From Caballeronia grimmiae (lineage in GTDB: Bacteria > Pseudomonadota > Gammaproteobacteria > Burkholderiales > Burkholderiaceae), in the NCBI RefSeq assembly GCF_000698555.1, contig NZ_JFHE01000014.1, positions 1 through 64,000 on the forward strand: DNA of 64,000 nt, written 5' to 3'. The notes beneath the pieces were generated by a model. The model was given only the letters and a program-made list of their open reading frames with translations. It ran no database searches and was not told the DNA's origin. Position 1 is the stretch's first letter. Each line of letters starts with the position of its first letter. Both the position numbers and the translations under genes were made by a program. Positions 1 to 8,687 of the stretch are shown piece after piece.

Positions 1-36
1 GGCATGGGCGTCGCGCTGGCGGTCGAGCGTCTGTAA
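1..36 (+). CDS. phaA: C-terminal end of acetyl-CoA acetyltransferase (partial)
   Basis: Only the last eleven codons and a TAA stop lie in the window, reading GMGVALAVERL. This is the usual C-terminus of biosynthetic beta-ketothiolases, which condense two acetyl-CoA to acetoacetyl-CoA for polyhydroxybutyrate synthesis. phaB follows 78 bp downstream and phaR after it, the standard Burkholderiales order, and this context supports the name. The catalytic residues are outside the window, so the call rests on the C-terminal motif and synteny. Confidence 0.8.
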   Translation, partial: GMGVALAVERL

Positions 37-114
37 GACGCGTCGGCGGCACGGAGATGAGCGAAGCGGGCGGCGCGGTCAGGCGTAGCCCGCATAACGA
101 AAAGGGAGTCGGGA

Positions 115-855
115 ATGACGAAGCGCATAGCGTATGTAACGGGCGGCATGGGCGGCATCGGCACGAGCATTTGCCAGCGTCTGCATAAGGATGGCTTCAC
201 GGTCGTCGCGGGCTGCGGTCCGAATTCTCCGCGCCGCGTGAAATGGCTCGAAGATCAGAAGGCGCTCGGTTACGACTTCATCGCGTCGGAAGGCAATGTC
301 GGCGATTGGGATTCGACCAAGGCCGCATTCGAAAAGGTCAAGGCCGAAGTCGGCGAGGTCGACGTGCTCGTGAACAACGCAGGCATTACGCGCGACGTCG
401 TGTTTCGCAAGATGACGCACGAAGACTGGACGGCTGTCATCGACACGAACCTGACGAGTCTCTTCAACGTGACCAAGCAGGTGATCGACGGCATGGTGGA
501 GCGCGGCTGGGGCCGCATCATCAATATCTCGTCGGTGAACGGGCAGAAAGGCCAGTTTGGCCAGACGAACTATTCGACTGCGAAGGCCGGCATTCACGGC
601 TTCACGATGGCGCTGGCGCAGGAAGTGGCGACCAAGGGCGTGACGGTGAACACCGTGTCGCCGGGCTATATCGGCACGGACATGGTGAAGTCCATTCGTC
701 CTGAAGTGCTGGAGAAGATCGTGGCGACCATTCCTGTTCGACGTCTGGGCACGCCGGACGAGATCGGCTCGATCGTGGCGTGGCTGGCTTCGGAGGAATC
801 AGGCTTTTCCACCGGCGCGGACTTTTCGCTCAACGGTGGCTTGCACATGGGCTGA
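115..855 (+). CDS. phaB: Acetoacetyl-CoA reductase (NADPH)
   Basis: Reduces acetoacetyl-CoA to (R)-3-hydroxybutyryl-CoA, the monomer for polyhydroxybutyrate synthase. The 246-residue length is that of the PhaB family. It is a short-chain dehydrogenase with the glycine-rich cofactor motif TGGMGGIG at residues 9-16, NNAG at 87-90 and the catalytic Ser140, Tyr153 and Lys157 in order. The ATG at 115 is preceded by a strong AAGGGAG ribosome site. It lies between the end of phaA and phaR, so it belongs to the PHA operon, probably transcribed with phaA. Confidence 0.96.
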   Translation: MTKRIAYVTGGMGGIGTSICQRLHKDGFTVVAGCGPNSPRRVKWLEDQKALGYDFIASEGNVGDWDSTKAAFEKVKAEVGEVDVLVNNAGITRDVVFRKMTHEDWTAVIDTNLTSLFNVTKQVIDGMVERGWGRIINISSVNGQKGQFGQTNYSTAKAGIHGFTMALAQEVATKGVTVNTVSPGYIGTDMVKSIRPEVLEKIVATIPVRRLGTPDEIGSIVAWLASEESGFSTGADFSLNGGLHMG

Positions 856-1014
856 CGGGCGGCGGCGGCCGGCCGGGCGCCCGGGGCGCCTGTCCGGCTG
901 GCCGCGCTTGCCGGATATATCAACGACGCGGCGACCCAGCAGCAACGCTTTTTTGCGACAACGCAAGACATGCCTGCTGCCATCGCAGTAAAGTCTTGCG
1001 TTTAAAGGCGTTCA
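856..1014 (+). other. phaB-phaR intergenic region with nested hairpins
   Basis: The first part (about 868-902) is almost pure G+C and can fold into nested stems (GGCC, CCGG and GCGCC arms with their complements), followed about 45 bases later by a run of six T. This could slow or end transcription after phaB, although the T run is too far away for a classical intrinsic terminator. The second part holds the inverted repeat described separately as the candidate PhaR operator. Confidence 0.4.
960..1002. promoter_or_regulatory. Candidate PhaR autoregulatory operator
   Basis: A perfect 10-bp inverted repeat, AACGCAAGAC (960-969) and GTCTTGCGTT (993-1002), flanks a centre containing CTGC-CATC-GCAG at 977-988. 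CTGC-N3-4-GCAG is the binding consensus reported for PhaR of Paracoccus denitrificans, and PhaR proteins are known to repress their own genes. The repeat ends 12 bp before the phaR start codon. Binding here is inferred from motif and position. Confidence 0.6.
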
Positions 1015-1587
1015 ATGACCACCCCTACTACTACAAAGAAATCCGCCGAGCGGCTGATAAAAAAATATCCGAATCGCCGGCTGTACGACACGGAGACGAG
1101 CACCTACATCACCTTGTCGGATGTGAAGCAGCTCGTCCTCGATCAGGAAGACTTCAAGGTGCTCGATGCGAAGTCCAACGACGACCTGACGCGCAGCATC
1201 CTTCTGCAGATCATTCTCGAAGAGGAGAGCGGCGGGTTGCCGATGTTTTCATCGGTGATGCTCTCGCAGATCATCCGTTTTTACGGTCACGCGATGCAGG
1301 GCATGATGGGCACGTACCTGGAGAAGAATATTCAGGCGTTCATCGATATCCAGCAGAAGCTCTCCGAGCAGAGCAAGGGCATTTATGACGGCAATGCGCT
1401 GAATCCGGAAGTCTGGTCGCAGTTCATGAACATGCAGGCGCCGATGATGCAGGGGATGATGACCAACTACATCGAGCAGTCGAAGAATATGTTCGTGCAA
1501 ATGCAGGAGCAGATGCAGAATCAGGCGAAGTCGATGTTCAATACGTTTCCGTTTCCTGGGCCGCAGGGGCCGGGGGAGAAGAAATAA
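1015..1587 (+). CDS. phaR: Polyhydroxyalkanoate synthesis repressor
   Basis: A cytoplasmic regulator that binds both DNA and PHB granules. In related bacteria it represses the phasin gene phaP and its own gene until granules titrate it away. The 190-residue protein has the N-terminal PhaR DNA-binding domain, with KYPNRRLYDTETSTYITL near residues 18-35, then the PHB-binding domain. The C-terminal third is rich in Met and Gln, which fits an amphipathic granule-binding surface. The ATG at 1015 has a weak AAAGG site. It follows phaB and has its own palindromic upstream region. A run of eight T follows the stop codon. Confidence 0.95.
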   Translation: MTTPTTTKKSAERLIKKYPNRRLYDTETSTYITLSDVKQLVLDQEDFKVLDAKSNDDLTRSILLQIILEEESGGLPMFSSVMLSQIIRFYGHAMQGMMGTYLEKNIQAFIDIQQKLSEQSKGIYDGNALNPEVWSQFMNMQAPMMQGMMTNYIEQSKNMFVQMQEQMQNQAKSMFNTFPFPGPQGPGEKK

Positions 1588-2345
1588 GGTTTTTTTTCGC
1601 TCTCGCTTGGGTGTCTTCGTTTCGTGTCGGTTTATTAGTGCGCCCCTCCCGGGGCGGCGGTCACTTTCTTGGCTGTCGACCAGAGTTGGCGCTTCTGCGC
1701 CTTACTTCGGTCCCGTGCGAAGACAGTAACCGAAGCAGCTTTTTCTGGGCCCGAAGCACTGACTGGTATAGCCACTTCGTAGAGCGGCGGTGGCACTCAG
1801 CTGGTGAACAGCCTTGAATCACCTTCCGCGCCCGCTGAACACTTAAGTCCTCCGAGCCCCTTGGCTCGTTAACACCAGTGGTACATTCCAGTGTTGCGAC
1901 GAGAGAAAACGGCGGCTCGCCGCGTCCCACCACGAGCGATGTTAGCTTTCCCGAGTCACCGTCCTCGCGCCCGTTAAGCCTGTTCGCGCACAGATGGTTT
2001 TGTCGAGCCAAAGGACGCCGAGCACATTACCGCCCGGCCGACGCGGATGGTGATCCGAGGCTGTACACAAGCTCAGTGCCAACGCTGCTCTACAGCGTGC
2101 CCGCTCGGATTCGTGCGTCGGGCCCGAAGCCGCTCTTTCCGCATGGACCCAAGTAAGACGCTGAAGCGCCAACTCAGTCGACAGCCACGTAATTCATCCT
2201 CGCCGGGCAGGCGGTTGCCGAACAAGACCGCCGACAGCCGTAAAAGCACCACGGAAGCACGACCAAGCCGCCGCGAAAGCCGCCAACCCATTGCGGTTAA
2301 AATAGCGAATTCGCCGCACCCCGAGCGGCATGCACGCCCGCAACC
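1588..2345. repeat. Gene-free, repeat-like block between phaR and rimO
   Basis: About 760 bp with no credible gene. Open frames on both strands (1661-2011 minus, 1878-2156 plus) overlap each other, have no ribosome site and resemble no family I know. Near 1627 it carries TGTCGGTTTATT followed by a GCCCCTCCCGGGGC hairpin and a GTCACTTTCTT/AAGACAGTAACC pair. A similar TGTCGGTTTATT plus GCCCC hairpin occurs at 39106-39154. GGGCCCGAAG occurs twice inside the block (near 1749 and 2120). From memory, intergenic repeats of this style are common in Burkholderiaceae, so a decayed copy is my best reading. Confidence 0.5.
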
Positions 2346-3755
2346 GTGCCTCTCCCCGAATATCCCGTGAATACACCAGTCAAGCCTACCGCCACCGCGC
2401 CAGCGCCCAAAATCGGCATGGTCAGCCTCGGCTGCCCCAAAGCCCTCGTCGATTCCGAGCAGATCATCACTCAACTCCGCGCCGAAGGTTACGAAATCTC
2501 CGGCACGTACGACGGCGCCGATCTCGTCGTCGTGAACACCTGCGGCTTCATCGACGAAGCCGTCCAGGAAAGCCTCGACGCCATTGGCGAAGCGCTCAGC
2601 GAGAACGGCAAGGTCATCGTCACCGGCTGCCTCGGCGCAAAGAAAAGCGCAAGCGGCACCGGGCTTATCGAGGAAGTGCATCCGAAAGTGCTCGCCGTCA
2701 CCGGGCCCCACGCTACCAACGAAGTGATGAACGCAGTGCACACGCATCTGCCCAGGCCGCACGATCCGTTCGTCGATCTCGTGCCGCCCGCCGGCATCAA
2801 GCTCACGCCGCGTCACTACGCGTATCTGAAGATTTCCGAGGGCTGCAACCATCGCTGCTCGTTCTGCATCATCCCTTCGATGCGCGGCGATCTCGTCTCG
2901 CGGCCCATCGCCGAAGTCATGCTCGAAGCGGAAAATCTCTTCAAGTCCGGCGTCAAGGAGCTGCTCGTCATCTCGCAGGACACGAGCGCCTATGGCGTCG
3001 ACGTCAAATACCGCACCGGCTTCTGGAACGGCAAGCCGCTCAAGACACGCATGACCGAACTGGTCGGCGCGCTCGGCGAACTGGCCGCGCAATACGGCGC
3101 ATGGGTGCGGCTGCACTACGTCTATCCGTATCCGAGTGTCGACGAAGTCATCCCGATGATGGCCGAAGGCCCGTTCAAAGGTCACGTGCTGCCGTATCTC
3201 GACGTGCCGTTCCAGCACGCGCATCCCGAAGTGCTGAAGCGCATGAAGCGCCCGGCCAACGCCGAGAAGGTGCTCGAGCGCGTGAAGGCGTGGCGGGCCA
3301 TCTGCCCCGATCTCACCATCCGCAGCACGTTCATCGCGGGCTTCCCCGGCGAGACCGAAGAGCAGTTCCAGACGCTGCTCGACTTCATCAAGGAAGCGGA
3401 TCTGGACCGCGTCGGCTGCTTCGCGTATTCGCCGGTCGAAGGCGCAACCGCGAACGAACTCGACGGCGCGCTCCCCGACGAAGTGCGCGAACAACGCCGC
3501 GCGCGCTTCATGGAACTGGCCGAGGAGCTGTCGGCGAAGCGCATGAAAAAGAAGATCGGCAAGACGCTGAAGGTGCTCGTCGACGAAGTGAGCGGCGAAG
3601 GCGGCGTCGGCCGGACGGGAGCGGATGCGCCGGAAATCGACGGCGTCGTGTATATCGCGCCGCCGGCGAAGGCGTCCAAGCGCTACAAGGCCGGCGATTT
3701 CGTCTCCGTGAAAATCACCGGGGCCGACGGCCATGATCTCTGGGGCGAGGTCTAA
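2346..3755 (+). CDS. rimO: Ribosomal protein uS12 methylthiotransferase
   Basis: A radical-SAM enzyme that adds a methylthio group to the conserved aspartate of ribosomal protein S12. Numbered from the GTG at 2346, the N-terminal domain has three cluster cysteines, C30 (SLGC), C66 (NTCG) and C95 (GCL). The radical-SAM motif CNHRCSFC gives C167, C171 and C174. A TRAM-like domain closes the protein. At 469 residues it is slightly longer than many RimO proteins because of the N-terminus. An alternative GTG at 2367 would remove seven residues, and neither start has a clear ribosome site. The stop lies 3 bp before the next gene. Confidence 0.95.
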   Translation: MPLPEYPVNTPVKPTATAPAPKIGMVSLGCPKALVDSEQIITQLRAEGYEISGTYDGADLVVVNTCGFIDEAVQESLDAIGEALSENGKVIVTGCLGAKKSASGTGLIEEVHPKVLAVTGPHATNEVMNAVHTHLPRPHDPFVDLVPPAGIKLTPRHYAYLKISEGCNHRCSFCIIPSMRGDLVSRPIAEVMLEAENLFKSGVKELLVISQDTSAYGVDVKYRTGFWNGKPLKTRMTELVGALGELAAQYGAWVRLHYVYPYPSVDEVIPMMAEGPFKGHVLPYLDVPFQHAHPEVLKRMKRPANAEKVLERVKAWRAICPDLTIRSTFIAGFPGETEEQFQTLLDFIKEADLDRVGCFAYSPVEGATANELDGALPDEVREQRRARFMELAEELSAKRMKKKIGKTLKVLVDEVSGEGGVGRTGADAPEIDGVVYIAPPAKASKRYKAGDFVSVKITGADGHDLWGEV

Positions 3756-3758
3756 ACG

Positions 3759-4694
3759 ATGACGCCGCAGATTCCGCAGCAACCAGCCATCCTCGCGCTC
3801 GGCGAGGCGATGATCGAGTTTAATCAGTCAAAGCGCAATGAGCCGAACTACCTGCAAGGCTTCGGCGGCGACGTCTCCAACTTCCTGATCGCGGCGGCGC
3901 GGCAAGGCGCGGCAACGGGCTTCGTCTCCGCCGTCGGCAACGATCACTTCGGGCAACTGCTGCTCGATCTGTGGCGCGCGGAAAACGTCGATACTTCCGC
4001 CGTGCGCATCGACCAGCACGCGCCCACCGGCGTTTATTTCGTATCGCATGGCGAGAGCGGGCATCGCTTCGACTATTTGCGCGCCGGATCGGCGGCGAGC
4101 CGCTATGCGCCGTCGGACTTGCCGCTCGACATGATCGCGGGCGCGAAGGTCGTGCATCTGTCGGGCATCAGTCTCGCGATCGGCGTTGCCGCGTGCGATG
4201 CCGCGTTCGCCGCCATCGATCACGCCCGCGCGAACGGCGTCGCGGTCAGCTTCGATACGAACCTGCGCCTGAAGCTGTGGCCGCTGGCACGCGCCCGCGC
4301 GGTGATGCTCGAAACGATCCGCGCGACCGATATCTGCCTGCCGAGCTATGACGACGTCACCGCGCTCACCGGCCTCGACGACAAGGACGCGATCGTCGAC
4401 GCGCTGCTCGCGCTCGGTCCGAAAGTCGTCGCGTTGAAGCTCGGCAAGGAAGGCGCGTATATCGCGACGCCCGCGGAGCGGCGCGTGGTGCCGGGCCGCG
4501 TCGTCAATGCAGTCGATGCCACCGGCGCAGGCGATTGCTTCGGCGGCGCGTTCATCGCGCGCATCGTCGCGGGCGACGATCCTTTCACCGCCGCGCACTA
4601 TGCGAACGTGGCGGCGGCATTGTCGACGCAAGGCTTCGGCGCAGTCGCGCCCATTCCCGGCCGGGCGGCTGTCGAACGCGCGCTCGCCGGATAA
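3759..4694 (+). CDS. kdgK: PfkB-family sugar kinase, probable 2-dehydro-3-deoxygluconokinase
   Basis: Probably phosphorylates 2-keto-3-deoxygluconate to KDPG for the lower Entner-Doudoroff pathway. The 311-residue protein has the N-terminal GEAMIEF and GGDVSNF substrate-binding segments and the PfkB signature DATGAGDCF at residues 253-261, with catalytic Asp259. The sequence GVYF near residue 91 also fits KdgK rather than ribokinase. It starts 3 bp after the rimO stop, so the two are likely cotranscribed. The exact sugar is inferred from family resemblance. Confidence 0.82.
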   Translation: MTPQIPQQPAILALGEAMIEFNQSKRNEPNYLQGFGGDVSNFLIAAARQGAATGFVSAVGNDHFGQLLLDLWRAENVDTSAVRIDQHAPTGVYFVSHGESGHRFDYLRAGSAASRYAPSDLPLDMIAGAKVVHLSGISLAIGVAACDAAFAAIDHARANGVAVSFDTNLRLKLWPLARARAVMLETIRATDICLPSYDDVTALTGLDDKDAIVDALLALGPKVVALKLGKEGAYIATPAERRVVPGRVVNAVDATGAGDCFGGAFIARIVAGDDPFTAAHYANVAAALSTQGFGAVAPIPGRAAVERALAG

Positions 4695-4724
4695 TCCGAG
4701 AACACAGACCCAGGAGACGACAAC

Positions 4725-5909
4725 ATGAAGCGCGAAGTGGTGGTGGCAAGCGGCGTGCGTACGGCAATCGGCGACTTTGGCGGCGCGCTGAAGGACTTCA
4801 CGCCGGGCGATCTCGGCGCGCGCGTCGTGCGGGAAGTGCTTTCGCGCGCGCGCGTATCGGGTGACGAAGGCGGCCATGTGGTGTTCGGCAACGTGATCCA
4901 GACGGAGCCGCGCGACATGTATCTGGCGCGCGTCGCCGCACTGCACGGCGGCGTCACGAAGGATGCGCCCGCGCTAACGGTGAACCGGCTGTGCGGCTCG
5001 GGCCTGCAGGCGATCATATCGGCGTCGCAGTCCATCCTGCTGGGCGATGCCGATATCGCCATCGGCGGCGGCGCGGAAAGCATGAGCCGCGCGCCGTATC
5101 TGATGCCGGCTGCGCGCTTCGGCCAGCGCATGGGCGATACGCGCATCGTCGACATGATGCTCGGCGCGCTCAACGATCCGTTCGACAAGATCCACATGGG
5201 CGTGACTGCGGAAAACGTCGCGAACAAGTACGGCATCACGCGCGAGGCGCAGGACGCGCTCGCGCTCGAATCGCACCGCCGCGCGGCGAAGGCCGTCGAG
5301 GCGGGCTATTTCAAGGAACAAATTCTGCCGATCACGCTGGCATCGAAGAAGGGCGATACCGTCTTCGACCAGGACGAACACGTTCGCATGAACGCCACGG
5401 CAGATGACTTCGCCAAGCTCCGGCCGGTCTTCGCCAAGGAGAACGGCACGGTGACGGCCGGCAACGCATCCGGCATCAACGACGCGGCGGCGGCCGTCGT
5501 GCTGATGGAGCGGGGCGTCGCGGAGAAGCGCGGTTTGCAGCCGCTCGCACGGCTCGTCGCGTATGCGCACGCGGGCGTCGATCCGAAGATCATGGGCATC
5601 GGACCCGTGCCGGCGACGCAGAAGGTGCTGGAACGCGCGGGCCTGAGCGTCGACGACCTCGACGTGATCGAAGCGAACGAAGCCTTTGCCGCACAAGCCT
5701 GCGCCGTCACGAAGGAACTGAAACTCGATCCCGCGAAGGTCAATCCGAACGGCTCGGGCATTTCGCTCGGCCATCCGATCGGCGCGACGGGCGCGCTCAT
5801 CACCGTGAAGGCGCTGTACGAACTGCAACGCATCGGCGGCCGCTATGCGCTGGTGACCATGTGCATCGGCGGCGGGCAGGGCATCGCGGCGATCTTCGAG
5901 CGCATTTAA
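4725..5909 (+). CDS. bktB: Beta-ketothiolase BktB
   Basis: A thiolase that condenses acetyl-CoA with acetyl- or propionyl-CoA and supplies 3-ketoacyl-CoA, including C5 units, for polyhydroxyalkanoates. The 394-residue length and long stretches (such as VFGNVIQTEPRDMYL) match Ralstonia eutropha BktB as I remember it. Catalytic residues are visible: Cys90 in NRLCGSG, the histidine in GHPIGATG and the second cysteine in TMCIGGG. The ATG follows a strong AGGAGA site. It lies 30 bp after the kinase and is separate from the phaAB cluster 4 kb upstream, giving this strain two PHA-type thiolases close together. Confidence 0.93.
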   Translation: MKREVVVASGVRTAIGDFGGALKDFTPGDLGARVVREVLSRARVSGDEGGHVVFGNVIQTEPRDMYLARVAALHGGVTKDAPALTVNRLCGSGLQAIISASQSILLGDADIAIGGGAESMSRAPYLMPAARFGQRMGDTRIVDMMLGALNDPFDKIHMGVTAENVANKYGITREAQDALALESHRRAAKAVEAGYFKEQILPITLASKKGDTVFDQDEHVRMNATADDFAKLRPVFAKENGTVTAGNASGINDAAAAVVLMERGVAEKRGLQPLARLVAYAHAGVDPKIMGIGPVPATQKVLERAGLSVDDLDVIEANEAFAAQACAVTKELKLDPAKVNPNGSGISLGHPIGATGALITVKALYELQRIGGRYALVTMCIGGGQGIAAIFERI

Positions 5910-5931
5910 CGTTGTATCGAAGGAAGCAAGC

Positions 5932-6591
5932 ATGAAAGAAGCAACGAGGCGGCCGGGATTTCCGGTCCGGCCGATGACGATGGCCGCGGCATCGCTGACG
6001 TTTGCGCTCGCGCTCGCGGGCTGCAATTCGCCGATGCCGCCGGATACGTCGAGCGCCGCAAACGGCGTCGCGCCGAAGGGCGAGTCCCACGGCGCCGACG
6101 ACGCCATCCGCACGCTCGCCTTGCCGCCACAGAAGCCGCTGTCGCCGAATCCGGAGTACGCGCGCTTTCCGCGTTATGTCGGCACGCTCGGCGGCAGGCA
6201 GATCGAGATGAAGCTCGGCGCGAAAACGGACGAGCCGTCCGGTGTGCACGGCGAATACCGTTTCGCGGGCAGCCCTTCGGTGATTCTCGTCGCCGGCGAC
6301 CGTGACGGCGACACGCTCGAAATCGAAGAATCGAACGACGGCACGCACATCACCGGCAACTGGATCGGCAAGTTCGAGGCGGACGGCAGCGTGTCGGGCG
6401 AGCGCATGAATCCGGACGATTCCAACGCGCAGCCGTTCGACCTGCGGCCTGCCGTGGCCGGCGTGAAATTGCCGCCCGCGCCTGCTGGCGGCGGCGCGGC
6501 GCGTCAGGCCGCGCCTTCGCTGGAACCTGCGCCGCCGCTGCCGCCGGCTAACGCCGTCGGTGGCACGAGCAACGTGATCATCGGCGAATAG
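5932..6591 (+). CDS. Putative lipoprotein of unknown function
   Basis: I do not recognise a family. The 219-residue protein starts with basic residues, then a hydrophobic segment ending in the lipobox LALAGC near residues 26-31, so it should be lipidated in the periplasm. The middle looks like a beta-rich domain (VGTLGGRQIEMKLG, GEYRF, GDTLEIEES, ITGNWIG). The last 60 residues are rich in Pro and Ala. The gene begins 22 bp after bktB and may be read with it. Confidence 0.75.
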   Translation: MKEATRRPGFPVRPMTMAAASLTFALALAGCNSPMPPDTSSAANGVAPKGESHGADDAIRTLALPPQKPLSPNPEYARFPRYVGTLGGRQIEMKLGAKTDEPSGVHGEYRFAGSPSVILVAGDRDGDTLEIEESNDGTHITGNWIGKFEADGSVSGERMNPDDSNAQPFDLRPAVAGVKLPPAPAGGGAARQAAPSLEPAPPLPPANAVGGTSNVIIGE

Positions 6592-6596
6592 GTTTA

Positions 6597-6606
6597 TTGC
6601 ATGCAA
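6597..6606. repeat. TTGCATGCAA palindrome upstream of metC-like gene
   Basis: A compact palindrome made of two overlapping TTGCAT/ATGCAA half-sites, six bases after the preceding stop codon and 42 bp upstream of the PLP lyase start. It is related by its half-sites to the 17-bp TTGCAT-N5-ATGCAA family elsewhere in the window but lacks the spacer. Confidence 0.5.
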
Positions 6607-6648
6607 CCGGGCGCCGCCCGTCCTTTTTCATCTCATCGCTTTTTATTC

Positions 6649-7842
6649 ATGACCGATTCAAGCAGCCAGAACCGCGACCTGCAAACCCGCATCGTGCAGC
6701 CGAACGATTGCATCACGCCCGGCTTCGAGTCGTTTGCGGTGCCGGTGGCGCGGGCGTCGACGGTCGTGTTTCCCGATCTCGCGACGATGCGCGCGCTCGT
6801 CTGGAGCGACGATTCCAAGTGGCGCTACGGCCTGCACGGCACGCCGACGACGATCGCGCTCGCCCAACGCCTCGCTGCGATCGAAGGCGGCGAGCACGCG
6901 CTCTTGCAGCCTTCTGGTCTGGCGGCGATATCGAACGTGTATTTCGCGCTGGTGAAGGCGGGCGATCACGTGCTGGTGCCGGACAACGCGTACTCGCCGA
7001 ATCGCGAGCACGCGGACTGGCTCGCCGCCGACTTCGGGCTCGAAGTGACCTATTACGATCCGATGACCGGCGCGGGCATTGCCGATTCAATCAGGCCGAA
7101 CACGAAGCTGATCTGGCTGGAAGCGCCGGGCTCGGTGACGATGGAAGTGCAGGACGTGCCCGCGATCGTTGTCGTGGCGCGGGCACACGGCATCGTGACG
7201 GCCATCGACAACACATATTCGGCCGGGCTCGCGTTCAAGCCGTTCGAGCATGGCGTCGATATTTCGGTGCAGGCGCTGACGAAATATCAGTCGGGCGGCA
7301 GCGACATCCTGATGGGCGCGACGATCACGCGCGACGTCGAGCTGCACAAGAAGCTGAAGCGCGCGCGCATGCGCATGGGTATCGGCGTTTCGGCGGACGA
7401 TGCATCGCTGGTGCTGCGCAGCCTGCCGTCGATGAAACTGCGCTACGAAGCGCACGACCGCTCGGCGCTCGCGCTCGCACGCTGGCTGAAGACGCGTCCG
7501 GAAGTGGCGGCGGTGCTGCATCCGGCGCTGGAAGACTGCCCCGGCCACGCGTTCTACGAGCGCGATTTTGCAGGCGGCGCGGGCGGCCTGTTCTCGATCG
7601 TGTTCGACGGGCGCTATAGCGCGGCTCAGGTCGATGCTTTCGTCGAGGCGCTCGAATTGTTCGCGATTGGCTGGAGCTGGGGCGGCGCGCACAGTCTCGC
7701 GATGCCCTACAACGTCCGCTCGATGCGCACGGCGTCGCAGTGGCCGCACGAGGGCGTGCTGGTGCGGTTTTATATCGGTCTTGAAGACGAAGCCGACTTG
7801 CGCGCGGATCTCGAGGCGGCGCTCGTCAAGGCGCTGGGCTGA
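6649..7842 (+). CDS. metC: Cystathionine beta-lyase-type PLP enzyme
   Basis: A pyridoxal-phosphate enzyme of the Cys/Met metabolism family, probably cleaving cystathionine to homocysteine. Starting at the ATG at 6649 it has 397 residues. The PLP lysine is Lys212 in ALTKYQSGGSD, with the Asp of AIDNTYSAG upstream of it. WRYGLHGTPTT near residue 60 is the substrate-site loop typical of MetC. An in-frame ATG at 6601 would add 16 unconserved residues and is less likely. A second family member lies at 32343. The exact reaction cannot be settled from sequence alone. Confidence 0.85.
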   Translation: MTDSSSQNRDLQTRIVQPNDCITPGFESFAVPVARASTVVFPDLATMRALVWSDDSKWRYGLHGTPTTIALAQRLAAIEGGEHALLQPSGLAAISNVYFALVKAGDHVLVPDNAYSPNREHADWLAADFGLEVTYYDPMTGAGIADSIRPNTKLIWLEAPGSVTMEVQDVPAIVVVARAHGIVTAIDNTYSAGLAFKPFEHGVDISVQALTKYQSGGSDILMGATITRDVELHKKLKRARMRMGIGVSADDASLVLRSLPSMKLRYEAHDRSALALARWLKTRPEVAAVLHPALEDCPGHAFYERDFAGGAGGLFSIVFDGRYSAAQVDAFVEALELFAIGWSWGGAHSLAMPYNVRSMRTASQWPHEGVLVRFYIGLEDEADLRADLEAALVKALG

Positions 7843-7847
7843 TCGCT

Positions 7848-8687
7848 TCAGAACAGGCGCAGCAGGCCGTCTAGTCCGACGAAGTTGAAGGCGACGGTGG
7901 CGGCCTCGCGCACGACCGGCTTTGCGCGGAACGCCACCGACAATCCCGCTTCGGCCATCATCTTCAGGTCATTCGATCCGTCGCCCATTGCGATGGCGCG
8001 CTTCTGATCGATGCCGATCTTCTCGCACGTCTCGCGCAGCGTGCGCGCTTTGACATCGGCATTCACGATTTCGCCGATGACCTTGCCCGTCAGCTTGCCA
8101 TCCACGATTTCGAGCGTGTTCGCCCGCGTGTAGTCGATGCCAAGCCGCGCTTGCAATCGCTCCGTGAAGAATGTGAATCCGCCTGAAACGAGCAGCGTCT
8201 TGAGACCGGCGGCGCGTGCGCCTTCGAGCATGCGTTCCGCGCCGGGCGAAAGGCGCAGGCGTTCTTCGTAGACACGCTCGAGTGCGCTTGCGTCCAGACC
8301 TTTGAGCAACGCCACGCGGCGCGTCAGGCTTTCGTTGAAGTCCTTGATCTCGCCGCGCATCGACGCTTCGGTGATCGCCGCGACTTCCGCTTTCAGACCG
8401 CAAAAGTCCGCAATTTCGTCGATGCATTCGATGGTGATGAGCGTCGAATCCATGTCCATCGCGACGAGTCCGAAATCGAAGAGTTGCGCTTGCGGCTCGA
8501 TGTACGCGTAGTCGAGCGCATGTGTGCCGCAATAGGCGTCGATGTCGGGACGCTGGAGGGGATCGGCCTCGGACAAGCGCAGGAGTGTGTCGTCGATGCG
8601 CGCTGTTTCGGTCGAGCGGGCGAGAGCGGCGAGCGGCTTCAGGTGCGAATCGGATATTGGGGCAGGGCTCTGGATGACGAGGTTCAT
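7848..8687 (-). CDS. serB: Phosphoserine phosphatase
   Basis: Catalyses the last step of L-serine synthesis. The 279-residue protein has an N-terminal region of about 70 residues, then the HAD phosphatase core: DMDST at residues 78-82 with nucleophile Asp78 and acid Asp80, LVSGGFTFF with the phosphate-binding Ser, the conserved Lys, and GDGSNDL for Mg binding. The start at 8687 (MNLVIQSPAP) is chosen because upstream in-frame sequence is low complexity and overlaps the intergenic palindrome. It is convergent with the metC-like gene, with 5 bp between the stops. Confidence 0.95.
   Translation of the reverse strand: MNLVIQSPAPISDSHLKPLAALARSTETARIDDTLLRLSEADPLQRPDIDAYCGTHALDYAYIEPQAQLFDFGLVAMDMDSTLITIECIDEIADFCGLKAEVAAITEASMRGEIKDFNESLTRRVALLKGLDASALERVYEERLRLSPGAERMLEGARAAGLKTLLVSGGFTFFTERLQARLGIDYTRANTLEIVDGKLTGKVIGEIVNADVKARTLRETCEKIGIDQKRAIAMGDGSNDLKMMAEAGLSVAFRAKPVVREAATVAFNFVGLDGLLRLF

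Noticed and set aside
1661-2156. Overlapping frames on both strands in the phaR-rimO gap
   Set aside because: No ribosome sites, no recognisable domains and mutual overlap. The block is better described as repeat-like non-coding DNA.
2073-3782. Long open frame on the minus strand opposite rimO
   Set aside because: It is a product of high-GC codon bias in rimO. The translation is a His/Arg/Asp/Phe-rich string with no family resemblance, and rimO is unambiguous.
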